This document shows, one piece after another, positions 15,070 through 23,130 of a stretch of 64,000 bases of DNA. This DNA is from an uncultured Bacteroides sp. (GTDB lineage: Bacteria > Bacteroidota > Bacteroidia > Bacteroidales > Bacteroidaceae): NCBI GenBank assembly GCA_900551445.1, contig URWA01000015.1, positions 16,266 through 80,265 on the forward strand, written 5' to 3'. Made by a program: the position numbers and the translations under genes. Position 1 is the stretch's first letter, and each line of letters begins with the position of its first letter. The notes below the pieces were generated by a model. It searched no databases. It saw only the letters and a list, made by a program, of their open reading frames with translations, and was not told where the DNA came from.

Positions 15070-17178
15070 ATGATAGACCAAGCCACCATAGACCGGATAT
15101 TGGATGCGGCACAAATAGTAGATGTGGTATCCGAATTTGTCACGCTTCGCCGAAGGGGAGTGAACTACATCGGGCTGTGCCCTTTCCACAATGAAAAGAC
15201 GCCTTCTTTCAGCGTCTCGCCCAGCAAGGGATTGTGCAAATGCTTCAGCTGCGGAAAAGGAGGAAATGTGGTCCATTTCATCATGGAACACGAACAGCTC
15301 TCCTACTACGAGGCCCTGAAATGGCTGGCCAGAAAATACAATATCGAAATCAAGGAACGCGAACTGACCGACGAAGAGAAACAGGCCCACAGCTTGCGCG
15401 AAAGCTTGTTCGTGGTCAACCAGTTTGCGGCTGAATATTTTCAGGACATACTCTACAACCACATCGACGGACAACGCATCGGTATGACGTATTTGCGCAG
15501 CCGCGGGTTCCGTGATGACATCATCAAGAAATTTCAGTTGGGATACAGTCTGGATAATCGGGACGCACTGGCCCGTACAGCCTTGCAAAAAGGCTATAAG
15601 GAGGAATTCCTCGTCAAGACCGGACTCTGCTACCGCAAAGACGACGGTTCCCTGCGCGACCGCTTCTGGGGACGTGTCATTTTCCCCGTGCATACCTTGT
15701 CGGGGAAAGTCGTGGCTTTTGGCGGACGTGTGTTGAATGCGGCCACCAAGAACGTGCAGATGAAATATGTCAACTCCCCGGAGTCGGAAATTTACCACAA
15801 GAGTCGGGAGCTGTATGGCATCTACTTTGCCAAGCAGGAAATCGTACGTCAGGACCGCTGTTTCCTGGTGGAAGGATACACCGACGTGATTTCCATGCAC
15901 CAAAGCGGGATTGAAAATGTGGTGGCCTCTTCGGGTACAGCCCTTACCTCCGACCAGATACGGTTGATACACCGTTTCACCAACAACATCACGGTATTGT
16001 ATGATGGGGACGGAGCCGGCATCAAGGCCAGCATCCGAGGCATCGACATGCTGTTGGAGGAAGGAATGAACGTCAAGGTCTGCCTCCTTCCGGACGGAGA
16101 TGATCCGGACAGCTTTGCCCGCAAACACAACGCCACCGACTATCAGGCATATATCAACGAGCACGAAGTCGACTTCATCCGCTTCAAGACCAACCTGCTG
16201 ATGGAAGAAGCCGGGAAGGACCCTATCAAACGGGCAGGCCTGATATCCAGTATCGTCAAAAGTATCTCGGTCATACCGGATTCCATTGTCCGCTCTGTCT
16301 ATACCCGTGAATGTAGCCAGCTTCTGCAAATGGAAGAAAAAATCTTGACAGAGGCGGTGGCCAAACTCATCGAACAGGCCCAGGAAAACAAGTTCAAGGA
16401 AAACCAGCGGAAGCAACAGCAGGCTCTCAGGGCACAGGAAAATGCGGGAAATCCCATCGTACCTGCTAATCCAGGCGAGCACCAGGAAACATCCGTTCCT
16501 CAGGAAACTCCGGGTACCCTTCCTCCCCCTCCTGACGCCCAATCCGCGCCGCCAGCAGAGGAAGTTCCGGCTCCAGCCGACGAATATCTTTCTTACATTC
16601 CACTGGAAGGGAATGAGCAGAAAGTGTTCTACGTGCGGGAACAAGCACTGGTACGCATGCTGATTCGCTACGGCGAGAAAGTCATGTGCTATTTGGAAGA
16701 TGAAAACGGAGAGGAACAGCCGCTTACCGTAATTGAATGTATTTCTACCGGATTGAAGGAGGATGAATTACAGTTTCACAACGCCTTGGACCGCCGGGTT
16801 CTTAAAGAGGCAGAGACGCACCTGCAAGATGCCGGTTTTGTGGCCGAACGTTATTTCCTGAGTCATCCGGACCCGGACATCAGCAAACTGGCCGCCGAAA
16901 TGGTCAGCGACCGCTACCAGCTGAGTAAATACCACTCCAAGGGACAGAAAATCCTGACGGACGAAGAACGGCTCTATGAACTGGTTCCTCGCCTGCTGAT
17001 AGATTTTAAGATGTCAATTGTGGAAGAAGAAATGAAGCATACGATGCAGGCATTGAACAATCCGGAGGTCTACAATGACCCGCAAAAATGTCAGGAAATC
17101 ATGAAACACTGCCAGGAATTACAACAGATACAGATTTCAATGGTCCAAAAAGCAGGCGACCGCGTAATATTACCTTGA
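15070..17178 (+). CDS. dnaG: DNA primase
   Basis: This 702-residue protein lays RNA primers at the replication fork. It begins MIDQATIDRILDAAQIVDVV and has the zinc-binding domain CPFHNEKTPSFSVSP...CKCFSCGKGG (about 37-65). The RNA polymerase core includes the TOPRIM fold, with the Glu in FLVEGYTDVISMHQSGI and the Asp pair in ITVLYDGDGAGIKAS. A low-complexity Gln/Pro/Ala-rich linker (about 445-505) joins the C-terminal helicase-interaction domain. Compared with E. coli DnaG (581 residues) the protein is longer, mostly through this linker. It lies 56 bases after the PAP2 gene on the same strand. The codon-biased shadow frame on the opposite strand (15052-16644) is not a gene. Confidence 0.96.
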   Translation: MIDQATIDRILDAAQIVDVVSEFVTLRRRGVNYIGLCPFHNEKTPSFSVSPSKGLCKCFSCGKGGNVVHFIMEHEQLSYYEALKWLARKYNIEIKERELTDEEKQAHSLRESLFVVNQFAAEYFQDILYNHIDGQRIGMTYLRSRGFRDDIIKKFQLGYSLDNRDALARTALQKGYKEEFLVKTGLCYRKDDGSLRDRFWGRVIFPVHTLSGKVVAFGGRVLNAATKNVQMKYVNSPESEIYHKSRELYGIYFAKQEIVRQDRCFLVEGYTDVISMHQSGIENVVASSGTALTSDQIRLIHRFTNNITVLYDGDGAGIKASIRGIDMLLEEGMNVKVCLLPDGDDPDSFARKHNATDYQAYINEHEVDFIRFKTNLLMEEAGKDPIKRAGLISSIVKSISVIPDSIVRSVYTRECSQLLQMEEKILTEAVAKLIEQAQENKFKENQRKQQQALRAQENAGNPIVPANPGEHQETSVPQETPGTLPPPPDAQSAPPAEEVPAPADEYLSYIPLEGNEQKVFYVREQALVRMLIRYGEKVMCYLEDENGEEQPLTVIECISTGLKEDELQFHNALDRRVLKEAETHLQDAGFVAERYFLSHPDPDISKLAAEMVSDRYQLSKYHSKGQKILTDEERLYELVPRLLIDFKMSIVEEEMKHTMQALNNPEVYNDPQKCQEIMKHCQELQQIQISMVQKAGDRVILP

Positions 17179-17193
17179 GTATTTCCAGTATAT

Positions 17194-17233
17194 AAAAAAA
17201 CTATTTCCCCTTTTCATACGGAAGGGGAAATAG
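17194..17233 (-). terminator. Intrinsic terminator of folE
   Basis: The arms 17201-17212 and 17222-17233 form a 12-bp stem (CTATTTCCCCTT with its complement). On the minus strand it is followed by seven T, so it ends the folE transcript. On the plus strand no T-run follows, so it may only stabilise the dnaG end. Confidence 0.8.
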
Positions 17234-17242
17234 TACATCAAA

Positions 17243-17839
17243 TCAATATTTTGCACGAATCAGGTTCATGAACTCCTCACGCGTCTTTGCCTGATTGAAT
17301 GCGCCGGTAAAATCAGAAGTGGTTGTCACCGAATTCTGTTTCTCCACTCCTCGCATCTGCATGCACATGTGCTTGGCTTCCACCACCACCATTACTCCTA
17401 ATGGGTTCAGCGTCTCCTGAATGCACTCTTTTATCTGAAGTGTCATGCGTTCCTGCACCTGCAGACGATGAGAAAAGATATCTACCACACGAGCAATCTT
17501 ACTCAGCCCCGTGATGTATCCGTTCGGAATGTACGCCACGTGTGCTTTCCCATAAAACGGCAACATGTGGTGCTCGCACATAGAGAAGAAATCAATGTCC
17601 TTCACGATGACCATCTGGCTGTAGGGTTCCTTGAATTTCGCCGCATTCAGCACCTCCCTGGGGTCCATTTCATATCCGCGAGTCAGGGTCAGCATGGCTT
17701 TCGCCACACGCTCAGGGGTTTTCAACAGTCCTTCCCGCTCAGGGTCTTCTCCCAGCAAGGAAAGAATTTCTTTATAATGGCTCATCAGTTTTTCAACCTT
17801 TTCCTGTGGCCAGTTTATCGAATTGGTATCTGTCATCAT
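17243..17839 (-). CDS. folE: GTP cyclohydrolase I
   Basis: This 198-residue enzyme opens GTP to 7,8-dihydroneopterin triphosphate, the first step towards folate and queuosine-type compounds. The zinc and active-site segments are [16 protein letters not shown] (about 88-103) and [17 protein letters not shown] near 160, with zinc ligands Cys-88 region, His and Cys in HMCMQMRG. The usual [20 protein letters not shown] lies between. Its ATG follows the stop of the SPOR gene in a TAATG overlap, so the two are translationally coupled. The start could be either of two adjacent ATG codons (17839 or 17836). Confidence 0.95.
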   Translation of the reverse strand: MMTDTNSINWPQEKVEKLMSHYKEILSLLGEDPEREGLLKTPERVAKAMLTLTRGYEMDPREVLNAAKFKEPYSQMVIVKDIDFFSMCEHHMLPFYGKAHVAYIPNGYITGLSKIARVVDIFSHRLQVQERMTLQIKECIQETLNPLGVMVVVEAKHMCMQMRGVEKQNSVTTTSDFTGAFNQAKTREEFMNLIRAKY

Positions 17840-18300
17840 TATTCTATAGGTATATTAATCTGTTCGCGCACAATAGATACTTCCTTAAAAACTCCTGTCG
17901 CTTTCAATTTACGCATGGTAACATGTGCTTCTTCAATGCTCTTGAAGTCTCCTACCCTGCACAGCCAGCGTGGAGGCTGAAAATAAGTATAAACCGGCAA
18001 ATCGGGAAACTCTTCTTTCACTTTCGCAGCTACGTTGTTCGCCTCGCTACGTGCCTGACGCGAATTATTCCCGGCATACACCTGTACACGAAAGCCACGA
18101 GCCTTCAATGTCTTCACCGGTTCTGAACTTGTAGACCGTACATAGCGTTTCCCTATCAGAGAAGTAATCTGCGCATCCTGATGGACGGTGACCACACCTT
18201 CGCCCGCCCGACGGGTTTGTAAGCTTTCAATGATGTTCCGTTGGGCATAGCTCCCACTGACACATAATAAAGAAACAATGAATAAAAAATATTTCAGCAT
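17839..18300 (-). CDS. SPOR-domain periplasmic protein
   Basis: This 153-residue protein begins with a signal peptide ([20 protein letters not shown]) and ends in a SPOR domain, [20 protein letters not shown] to [11 protein letters not shown] (about 75-150), which binds denuded septal peptidoglycan. It is small, like many Bacteroidetes SPOR proteins. A role in cell division or wall remodelling is inferred. The start at 18300 is preferred over the open frame to 18396, since it puts the signal peptide at the N-terminus and the upstream residues are Cys/Phe-rich and unlike any leader. It is coupled to folE by a one-base overlap. Confidence 0.85.
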   Translation of the reverse strand: MLKYFLFIVSLLCVSGSYAQRNIIESLQTRRAGEGVVTVHQDAQITSLIGKRYVRSTSSEPVKTLKARGFRVQVYAGNNSRQARSEANNVAAKVKEEFPDLPVYTYFQPPRWLCRVGDFKSIEEAHVTMRKLKATGVFKEVSIVREQINIPIE

Positions 18301-18339
18301 AACCGGATTTTTAGATAGACATAGAAAACAAAAGTCAAA

Positions 18340-18392
18340 TTGAGCACAGAGGGAAGGAATGACACTGCACGTCCTCATCTCTCTGTGCTCAA
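18340..18392 (-). other. Long-stem hairpin between tpiA and the SPOR gene
   Basis: TTGAGCACAGAG (18340-18351) pairs with CTCTGTGCTCAA (18381-18392), a 12-bp stem with a 29-base loop, in the 122-base gap. On the minus strand a T-rich stretch follows at a short distance, so this may be the tpiA terminator or a processing site. Confidence 0.45.
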
Positions 18393-18422
18393 GCAATTCC
18401 TGATTAATTCAGAGATTGGAAA

Positions 18423-19181
18423 TTATTTTTTAAAAGCATCGATGATACCTTTGAAGTCAGCAGCCTTCAGAGCAGCACCACCAATCAAACCACCGTCTAC
18501 ATCAGGATTTGCAAACAATTCTTTTGCATTTGACGGTTTGCAGCTACCACCGTACAGGATAGAAGTGTTTTCAGCTACTTCCTTACCGTATTTAGCAGCT
18601 ACCAAAGAACGGATGTGAGCGTGGATTTCCTGAGCCTGCTGCGGAGTAGCAGTCTTACCTGTACCAATAGCCCAAACCGGTTCGTAAGCCAGGATGATCT
18701 TGCTGAAGTCTTCTGCTGACAAAGAGAATACAGAAGCCAACTGAGCTTCTACTACTTCATTCTGCTTGTTAGCTTCACGTTCTTCCAACACTTCACCGAT
18801 ACAGAAAATCGGTTTCAGGTTGTTAGCCAAAGCCAATTTCACCTTTTCAGCCAGGATTTCTACTGTTTCGTGGTAGTAAGCACGACGTTCTGAGTGACCC
18901 AGGATTACATACTGAGCACCTGTAGAAGCTACCATTTCAGCTGAAACTTCACCCGTGTAAGCACCAGAAGCTTTGTCTGCACAGTTTTCAGCACCTACAC
19001 CAATGATAGAGCTGTCTACCAAAGGAGTAACAGAAGCCAAGTGAATAAACGGAGTACAGATGATGACGTCGCAGTTAGGTTTGTCTGCAGTCAACACGTC
19101 GTTCAATTCTTTTGCCAATGCAATACCTTCCTGCAGGTTCTTGTTCATTTTCCAGTTACCTGCTACAATGTTTTTTCTCAT
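18423..19181 (-). CDS. tpiA: Triosephosphate isomerase
   Basis: This 252-residue glycolytic enzyme interconverts dihydroxyacetone phosphate and glyceraldehyde 3-phosphate. It begins [15 protein letters not shown] with the catalytic Lys and Asn. The catalytic His is in [10 protein letters not shown] (about 95), and the catalytic Glu in [16 protein letters not shown] (about 170). Loop 6 and the phosphate-binding YGGSCKPSN and [10 protein letters not shown] follow. The T- and A-ending codon choice suits high expression. It lies 26 bases after the DoxX-like gene, so it may be part of that transcript. There is no sign of its own TAnnTTTG promoter in that gap. Confidence 0.97.
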   Translation of the reverse strand: MRKNIVAGNWKMNKNLQEGIALAKELNDVLTADKPNCDVIICTPFIHLASVTPLVDSSIIGVGAENCADKASGAYTGEVSAEMVASTGAQYVILGHSERRAYYHETVEILAEKVKLALANNLKPIFCIGEVLEEREANKQNEVVEAQLASVFSLSAEDFSKIILAYEPVWAIGTGKTATPQQAQEIHAHIRSLVAAKYGKEVAENTSILYGGSCKPSNAKELFANPDVDGGLIGGAALKAADFKGIIDAFKK

Positions 19182-19207
19182 TTTGTTTTTAATTTTAAAG
19201 GGTTAGT

Positions 19208-20524
19208 TTATAATTGTTCTTTTTCTTGCTTTCTTTTCTTTTTCTCTCTGCGGCTTTTGATACGCAACCAAACCAGGTCGGCCATGGTAAACAACAGCAA
19301 AGGTACCAGAAACCAGCACGCAACCTCTACAATTTTATGCACATTTGTCTTAGGACTCCATGTACTGAACGGGAGACGTTCCAAAGGAGCGTTCAACTGA
19401 TATTCATCAGGCAAATTGGATACACTCCATTTCCGCAGCACCACTCCTTTTTTCAATAACATCAACCCAGGATTGGAACGAATCATCGTTTTGAGCGTAA
19501 TTTCATCCATCAGTGCAAAAGGATATTCCGCTCCGGTGTTTTCCTGCCATTCCATGATGTCCTGTTCCGAAGAAGCGGTCAGACAAAGGAAACGGTAACC
19601 GTGCTCCACACTGTAATCGTAAACTTCATTAATCAAGTCCATTCCACTGTCATCCGCCTGCTTCAACCAAGGGGATACCAACAAGAAAGTATATTGATCG
19701 CTCTGCAGAATATCCTCCGTCAGGTCTTCTCCCGTTTCCAGTGAGGTGATGGAAAAGTCATGAATAGGCGGCTCATATCCCTTTTCCTTTACCCGTGTTT
19801 TCGAATCCACAAAAGTCCAGGTAGAATCCGTCGGGAAATTATCGATGGTAAACTCCTGCTCCTTTCCATTCTTGGAATAGATGAAAATGGTTTCATACAC
19901 CGTCGGCTTCTCTCCCGCTGGGATACTCATTCCTTTCACGATATCAGCCCCTACATGATAAGGACGGAAATCGAATACCGGCAGATAGCGGAAACAGAAA
20001 AAGGTGAAAAAAATAATGAAGACAATACTGTAAAGCGAAATCAGCCAGTCGACCTTGGTCGTTACCAAATTGAAAATATACCGCCTCCATTTAAATACGG
20101 AAACAGCCGCTATCAACAACACAATATTCTTGAAAAACGTTTCCCAGTTGGTCAGAACCACGGCATCACCGAAGCATCCGCAATCGGATATGGGATTGGC
20201 CAGGGCCAACCACAGTGTCAGCGGCGTCATGAAAGACATCACCAGCAACACCAACAAAGGGGCCACCCTGCGTCGGATGCCAAAGAACAGATAAATGCCC
20301 AGAATAAACTCCAGAAAGCCGAACAGCATCGCCAGCAAATAAGGCGCATACCCCTCGCTTAAGCTCAACAAGCCCCAAGCTTTCAGGTAATCCTGTATTT
20401 TATAAACAGTACCCAAGGGGTCATTAGCCTTTATAAATCCGGAAAACAAAAAGACAACCGCCAACAGGAAACGGCAGAAATTACTCCAGACTACAATCGC
20501 TTTATGTAGATATTTATTCTCCAA
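19208..20524 (-). CDS. DoxX-like membrane protein with extracytoplasmic thioredoxin-like domain
   Basis: This 438-residue protein opens with a four-helix DoxX/MauE-like module (about 12-140) that includes FSGFIKANDPLGT and the conserved SDCGCFGD motif. After another helix (about 155-175) comes a long non-membrane region with the thioredoxin-like segment FLLVSPWLKQADDSGMDLIN and YPFALMDEITLKTMIRSNPG, lacking a CxxC. A last helix at about 400 and a basic tail (KSRREKKKRKQ) close the protein. The start appears to be TTG at 20524, overlapping the DUF1599 gene by 11 bases. The TTG is the only usable start codon before the first helix. A redox role is suggested by the family but not shown. It stands between DUF1599 and tpiA. 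Confidence 0.65.
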   Translation of the reverse strand: MENKYLHKAIVVWSNFCRFLLAVVFLFSGFIKANDPLGTVYKIQDYLKAWGLLSLSEGYAPYLLAMLFGFLEFILGIYLFFGIRRRVAPLLVLLVMSFMTPLTLWLALANPISDCGCFGDAVVLTNWETFFKNIVLLIAAVSVFKWRRYIFNLVTTKVDWLISLYSIVFIIFFTFFCFRYLPVFDFRPYHVGADIVKGMSIPAGEKPTVYETIFIYSKNGKEQEFTIDNFPTDSTWTFVDSKTRVKEKGYEPPIHDFSITSLETGEDLTEDILQSDQYTFLLVSPWLKQADDSGMDLINEVYDYSVEHGYRFLCLTASSEQDIMEWQENTGAEYPFALMDEITLKTMIRSNPGLMLLKKGVVLRKWSVSNLPDEYQLNAPLERLPFSTWSPKTNVHKIVEVACWFLVPLLLFTMADLVWLRIKSRREKKKRKQEKEQL

Positions 20525-21056
20525 ATTCCAGCTTAATCAATCCAAATACGGCATAATTAATCATATCCATGTAATTGGCATCCACACCTTCCGACACCAA
20601 TGTATCTCCTTTCAAAGATTCAATTTGTTTGGTACGGTAAATTTTCATCAGAATCAAATCGGTATAGGAAGTGATGCGCATGCTACGCCAAGCCTCATCA
20701 TAATCATGATTTTTAGCCAACATCAATTCCAATGCCTTCTTGGCATAGCGGTCATACAATTCCAACGCACGTTCTTCGGTGATGTCTTCTGTCTCAGCAT
20801 AGCCTAACTCCAGCTGAATCAAGCCAATAATACCATAGTTCACGATGGCCATGAATTCCGGACGGATTCCCTCATCAATCAAGGATACTCCCTTTACTTC
20901 TATGCTGCGAATACGGTTGGCTTTGATAAAAATCTGGTCTGTCACAGAAGATGGACGCATAATGCGCCACGCGGCTCCGTAATCATGCAACTTCTTGGCA
21001 AACAAATCACGGCAGACTGCAATTACATGTTCAAATTGTTTTTTGGTATCTTCCAT
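20514..21056 (-). CDS. DUF1599 (nucleotide modification-associated) protein, duplicated domain
   Basis: This 180-residue cytoplasmic protein is built of two similar halves. The first (residues about 20-55) contains LHDYGAAWRIMRPSSVTDQ, the second (about 112-148) NHDYDEAWRSMRITSYTDL, each followed by an Ile-rich helix and the pattern EGIRPEFMAIVNYGIIGL or EGVDANYMDMINYAVFGL. Each half is one DUF1599 copy, a domain also called nucleotide modification-associated domain 1. No enzymatic role is known to me. It is the first gene of the unit with the DoxX-like gene and tpiA, and a TAnnTTTG promoter lies about 22 bases upstream of the start. Confidence 0.75.
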   Translation of the reverse strand: MEDTKKQFEHVIAVCRDLFAKKLHDYGAAWRIMRPSSVTDQIFIKANRIRSIEVKGVSLIDEGIRPEFMAIVNYGIIGLIQLELGYAETEDITEERALELYDRYAKKALELMLAKNHDYDEAWRSMRITSYTDLILMKIYRTKQIESLKGDTLVSEGVDANYMDMINYAVFGLIKLEFGE

Positions 21057-21077
21057 CTCTTATGCTCGAATATGTGG

Positions 21078-21085
21078 CAAAGTTA
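21078..21085 (-). promoter_or_regulatory. Candidate -7 promoter element for the DUF1599-DoxX-tpiA unit
   Basis: On the minus strand TAACTTTG fits TAnnTTTG, 22 bases before the DUF1599 ATG. Confidence 0.5.
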
Positions 21086-21121
21086 CTGTTTTTTCACAGA
21101 GCACACAATAATAAATGACAT

Positions 21122-21165
21122 AAAAAATGCCATTTCATACAGACCTGCCGGCTATATGAAATGGC
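21122..21165 (-). terminator. Intrinsic terminator of the M23 peptidase gene
   Basis: GCCATTTCAT (21129-21138) pairs with ATGAAATGGC (21156-21165). On the minus strand a T-run follows, 33 bases after the peptidase stop. Confidence 0.75.
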
Positions 21166-21197
21166 GTATTTCTTTTACAGTATGTGGATGCTTCTTA

Positions 21198-22103
21198 TCA
21201 AGAACATCTCAGGACTTGTCCGATACGTAAAGTAGTGGTACGCTTGATACCGTTGATCTGGCACAAACGGTCGATTGACACATGATACAAACGGGAAATG
21301 CGTCCCAATGTATCTCCTTTACGAATCTTGTGATAACGGATAGCCGATTTTTCAACTTCCGCAGCTCCCGACTTACCTGATTTCACAGCAGCCAATGCCC
21401 GCGTACGCTGATAGGAATAACGGTTGGCACCTCGCACAAACATGTAGCTGTCTGCCACAATATCCTGATTGGGGAAATCAAACATAAATTCCGGATTGAT
21501 TACCTCACCCAGGAAGCGTGTCTCAAAATGCAGATGTGAACCTGTAGAACGACCGGTATTTCCACCCAAACCAATCGGGTCGCCAGCTTTTACATACTGG
21601 TCTTCAGCTACAATCTGTTTAGACAAGTGACCGTAGATTGTTTCCAAGCCATTGTCGTGACGAATCACCACATACTTACCGTATCCCCTACGTTCGTATT
21701 TTACCATACGGACACGTCCGTCGAATGCAGCACGGATGGTATCGCCAATATAGACTTTAATATCCAATCCGTTGTGCATACGCCGCCAGCGAGGACCACA
21801 TTTGGAAGTAATGACTGTATGAGTTGTCGGCATGCAAAAGCCTGTAAGATCAATTCGGAAACTGTCTGGAACCTGTGTACCACCGTACGCATGAACGCGA
21901 TCATTGTTCCAATTAGGATAAAGACTATAAGCAGGATATACGGCCTTTTCTGCTTTAATCTGACGAATCAAGGCCAATGAATCCACTGCTTTCAATTTTC
22001 TGTCGATAGGAGCCTGACGAGCGAGAAGATCTTGTCCCGAGACATTGATACTCACCATTGCCAAAGCTGCCATCGCTACTGTTCTAATACATTTTAAAAT
22101 CAT
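21198..22103 (-). CDS. M23 peptidase with C-terminal LysM domain
   Basis: This 301-residue exported protein has a signal peptide (1-23, ending VSGQ). The LytM/M23 zinc peptidase domain shows HNGLDIKVYIGDTIRAAFDG with the metal His-Asp motif (about 111-130) and GSHLHFETRF with HxH (about 190). A LysM domain closes the protein (YHKIRKGDTLGRISRLYHVS to the end). It should bind and cut peptidoglycan peptides, or activate amidases if the catalytic set is incomplete. The visible residues look complete. It is the only gene of its unit, with a TATCTTTG promoter about 160 bases upstream and a terminator after it. Confidence 0.88.
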   Translation of the reverse strand: MILKCIRTVAMAALAMVSINVSGQDLLARQAPIDRKLKAVDSLALIRQIKAEKAVYPAYSLYPNWNNDRVHAYGGTQVPDSFRIDLTGFCMPTTHTVITSKCGPRWRRMHNGLDIKVYIGDTIRAAFDGRVRMVKYERRGYGKYVVIRHDNGLETIYGHLSKQIVAEDQYVKAGDPIGLGGNTGRSTGSHLHFETRFLGEVINPEFMFDFPNQDIVADSYMFVRGANRYSYQRTRALAAVKSGKSGAAEVEKSAIRYHKIRKGDTLGRISRLYHVSIDRLCQINGIKRTTTLRIGQVLRCS

Positions 22104-22270
22104 TCCATTCTATATTTTTCAGCTAGTATCCGTCGGTTGGCTTTCGTGATATAAATTATTCCAGTCCGACCTCCAAAAAGAATACCACTACTGGTTAAAA
22201 AACAATTCACATTCATGATGCATATTCCCTTCTCCCTGAAATATGCCTTCCCGTTTTATAAACAACGTCC

Positions 22271-22278
22271 CAAAGATA
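22271..22278 (-). promoter_or_regulatory. Candidate -7 promoter element for the M23 peptidase gene
   Basis: On the minus strand TATCTTTG fits TAnnTTTG. The implied leader is about 160 bases, which is long. I see no recognised riboswitch or leader peptide in it. Confidence 0.5.
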
Positions 22279-22395
22279 AAATTTTTCTGCCACACCCGGT
22301 TGCCTAGTTAACTATTTTTCATGTATTTTTATACGTACGGGCCGTTATTGATGTTATAGAACATAATAACCAGCAGAACAAAAAATTAAACGGAA

Positions 22396-23061
22396 TTACT
22401 TCGATAAAGAATTCAGCCCTTCGCGCCGGATAAACTTCCCGTTTTTCCATTCATAGCACAAAGGAGTGGAAACCACATAACGTTTTAAGGCCTCCGCCGT
22501 CTTCTTGTCCAAATAATCGGGAGTGGTATAAGTAATTGACAGAACAGGCTGATCGGCCGATAAATCCGCCTTCCATAAATACATATCTGCATAAGCTTTC
22601 AGATTCTTCAACGAATCGGCCTGCGCATCAGACTGAGGCACAACATAAAACGCATCTTCCTGAGGAAGCTGTATAAAGTTATTTGCAGGCAATTCTTTCC
22701 AATTGGTATCATAAAAAGCAATTTGACTGTCTCCCGCTGGAGCAAAATAAGTAGACACGGCACAAATCACCTTTACAGAGTCATTCAGCGGCAATAATTT
22801 TAATTCCAGTGTACTGGCAGAAGTACTCTTCAGGAATAAATAATCCGAGGTCAGTTTTGTCATTTCTGAAGTATTCCCAAAACGGTTTTTCACCTCTGCT
22901 TTCATACCGCTCTCCAAGAAATCTCCAAAATCAGCCCTGTTCACCTCTGTCAGAAAAGGAGATAAGGAATCGGGCATTGCCACAAACAGCGTTTTCAAAT
23001 CTTGAGCGAATCCGGCCCTGCATATTCCTAATATAAACAACACTATCAAAATCCGTTTCAT
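22396..23061 (-). CDS. DUF3256 exported protein
   Basis: This 221-residue protein has a signal peptide (MKRILIVLFILGICRAGFAQ). Its body contains LFVAMPDSLSPFLTEVNRAD near the N-terminus and VSTPLCYEWKNGKFIRREGL at the C-terminus, the pattern of DUF3256, a family seen mainly in Bacteroidales. The function is unknown. It lies 70 bases after the sensor gene of the PUL on the same strand but has a TATATTTG element (23086-23093) of its own, so it is probably not part of the sugar locus. Confidence 0.75.
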   Translation of the reverse strand: MKRILIVLFILGICRAGFAQDLKTLFVAMPDSLSPFLTEVNRADFGDFLESGMKAEVKNRFGNTSEMTKLTSDYLFLKSTSASTLELKLLPLNDSVKVICAVSTYFAPAGDSQIAFYDTNWKELPANNFIQLPQEDAFYVVPQSDAQADSLKNLKAYADMYLWKADLSADQPVLSITYTTPDYLDKKTAEALKRYVVSTPLCYEWKNGKFIRREGLNSLSK

Positions 23062-23085
23062 AATCTACATCTTCAAAAAGTGCCC

Positions 23086-23093
23086 CAAATATA
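23086..23093 (-). promoter_or_regulatory. Candidate -7 promoter element for the DUF3256 gene
   Basis: On the minus strand TATATTTG fits TAnnTTTG, about 25 bases before the ATG. Confidence 0.45.
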
Positions 23094-23130
23094 CAATTAT
23101 TTCTTCGAGTAAAAAAAGAATACGTTCCTC

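Noticed and set aside
15052..16644. A 530-codon open frame on the minus strand opposite dnaG
   Set aside because: It is antisense to dnaG, has no recognisable domain, no start context, and its amino-acid make-up (Phe, Val, Gly, His rich) is typical of shadow frames.
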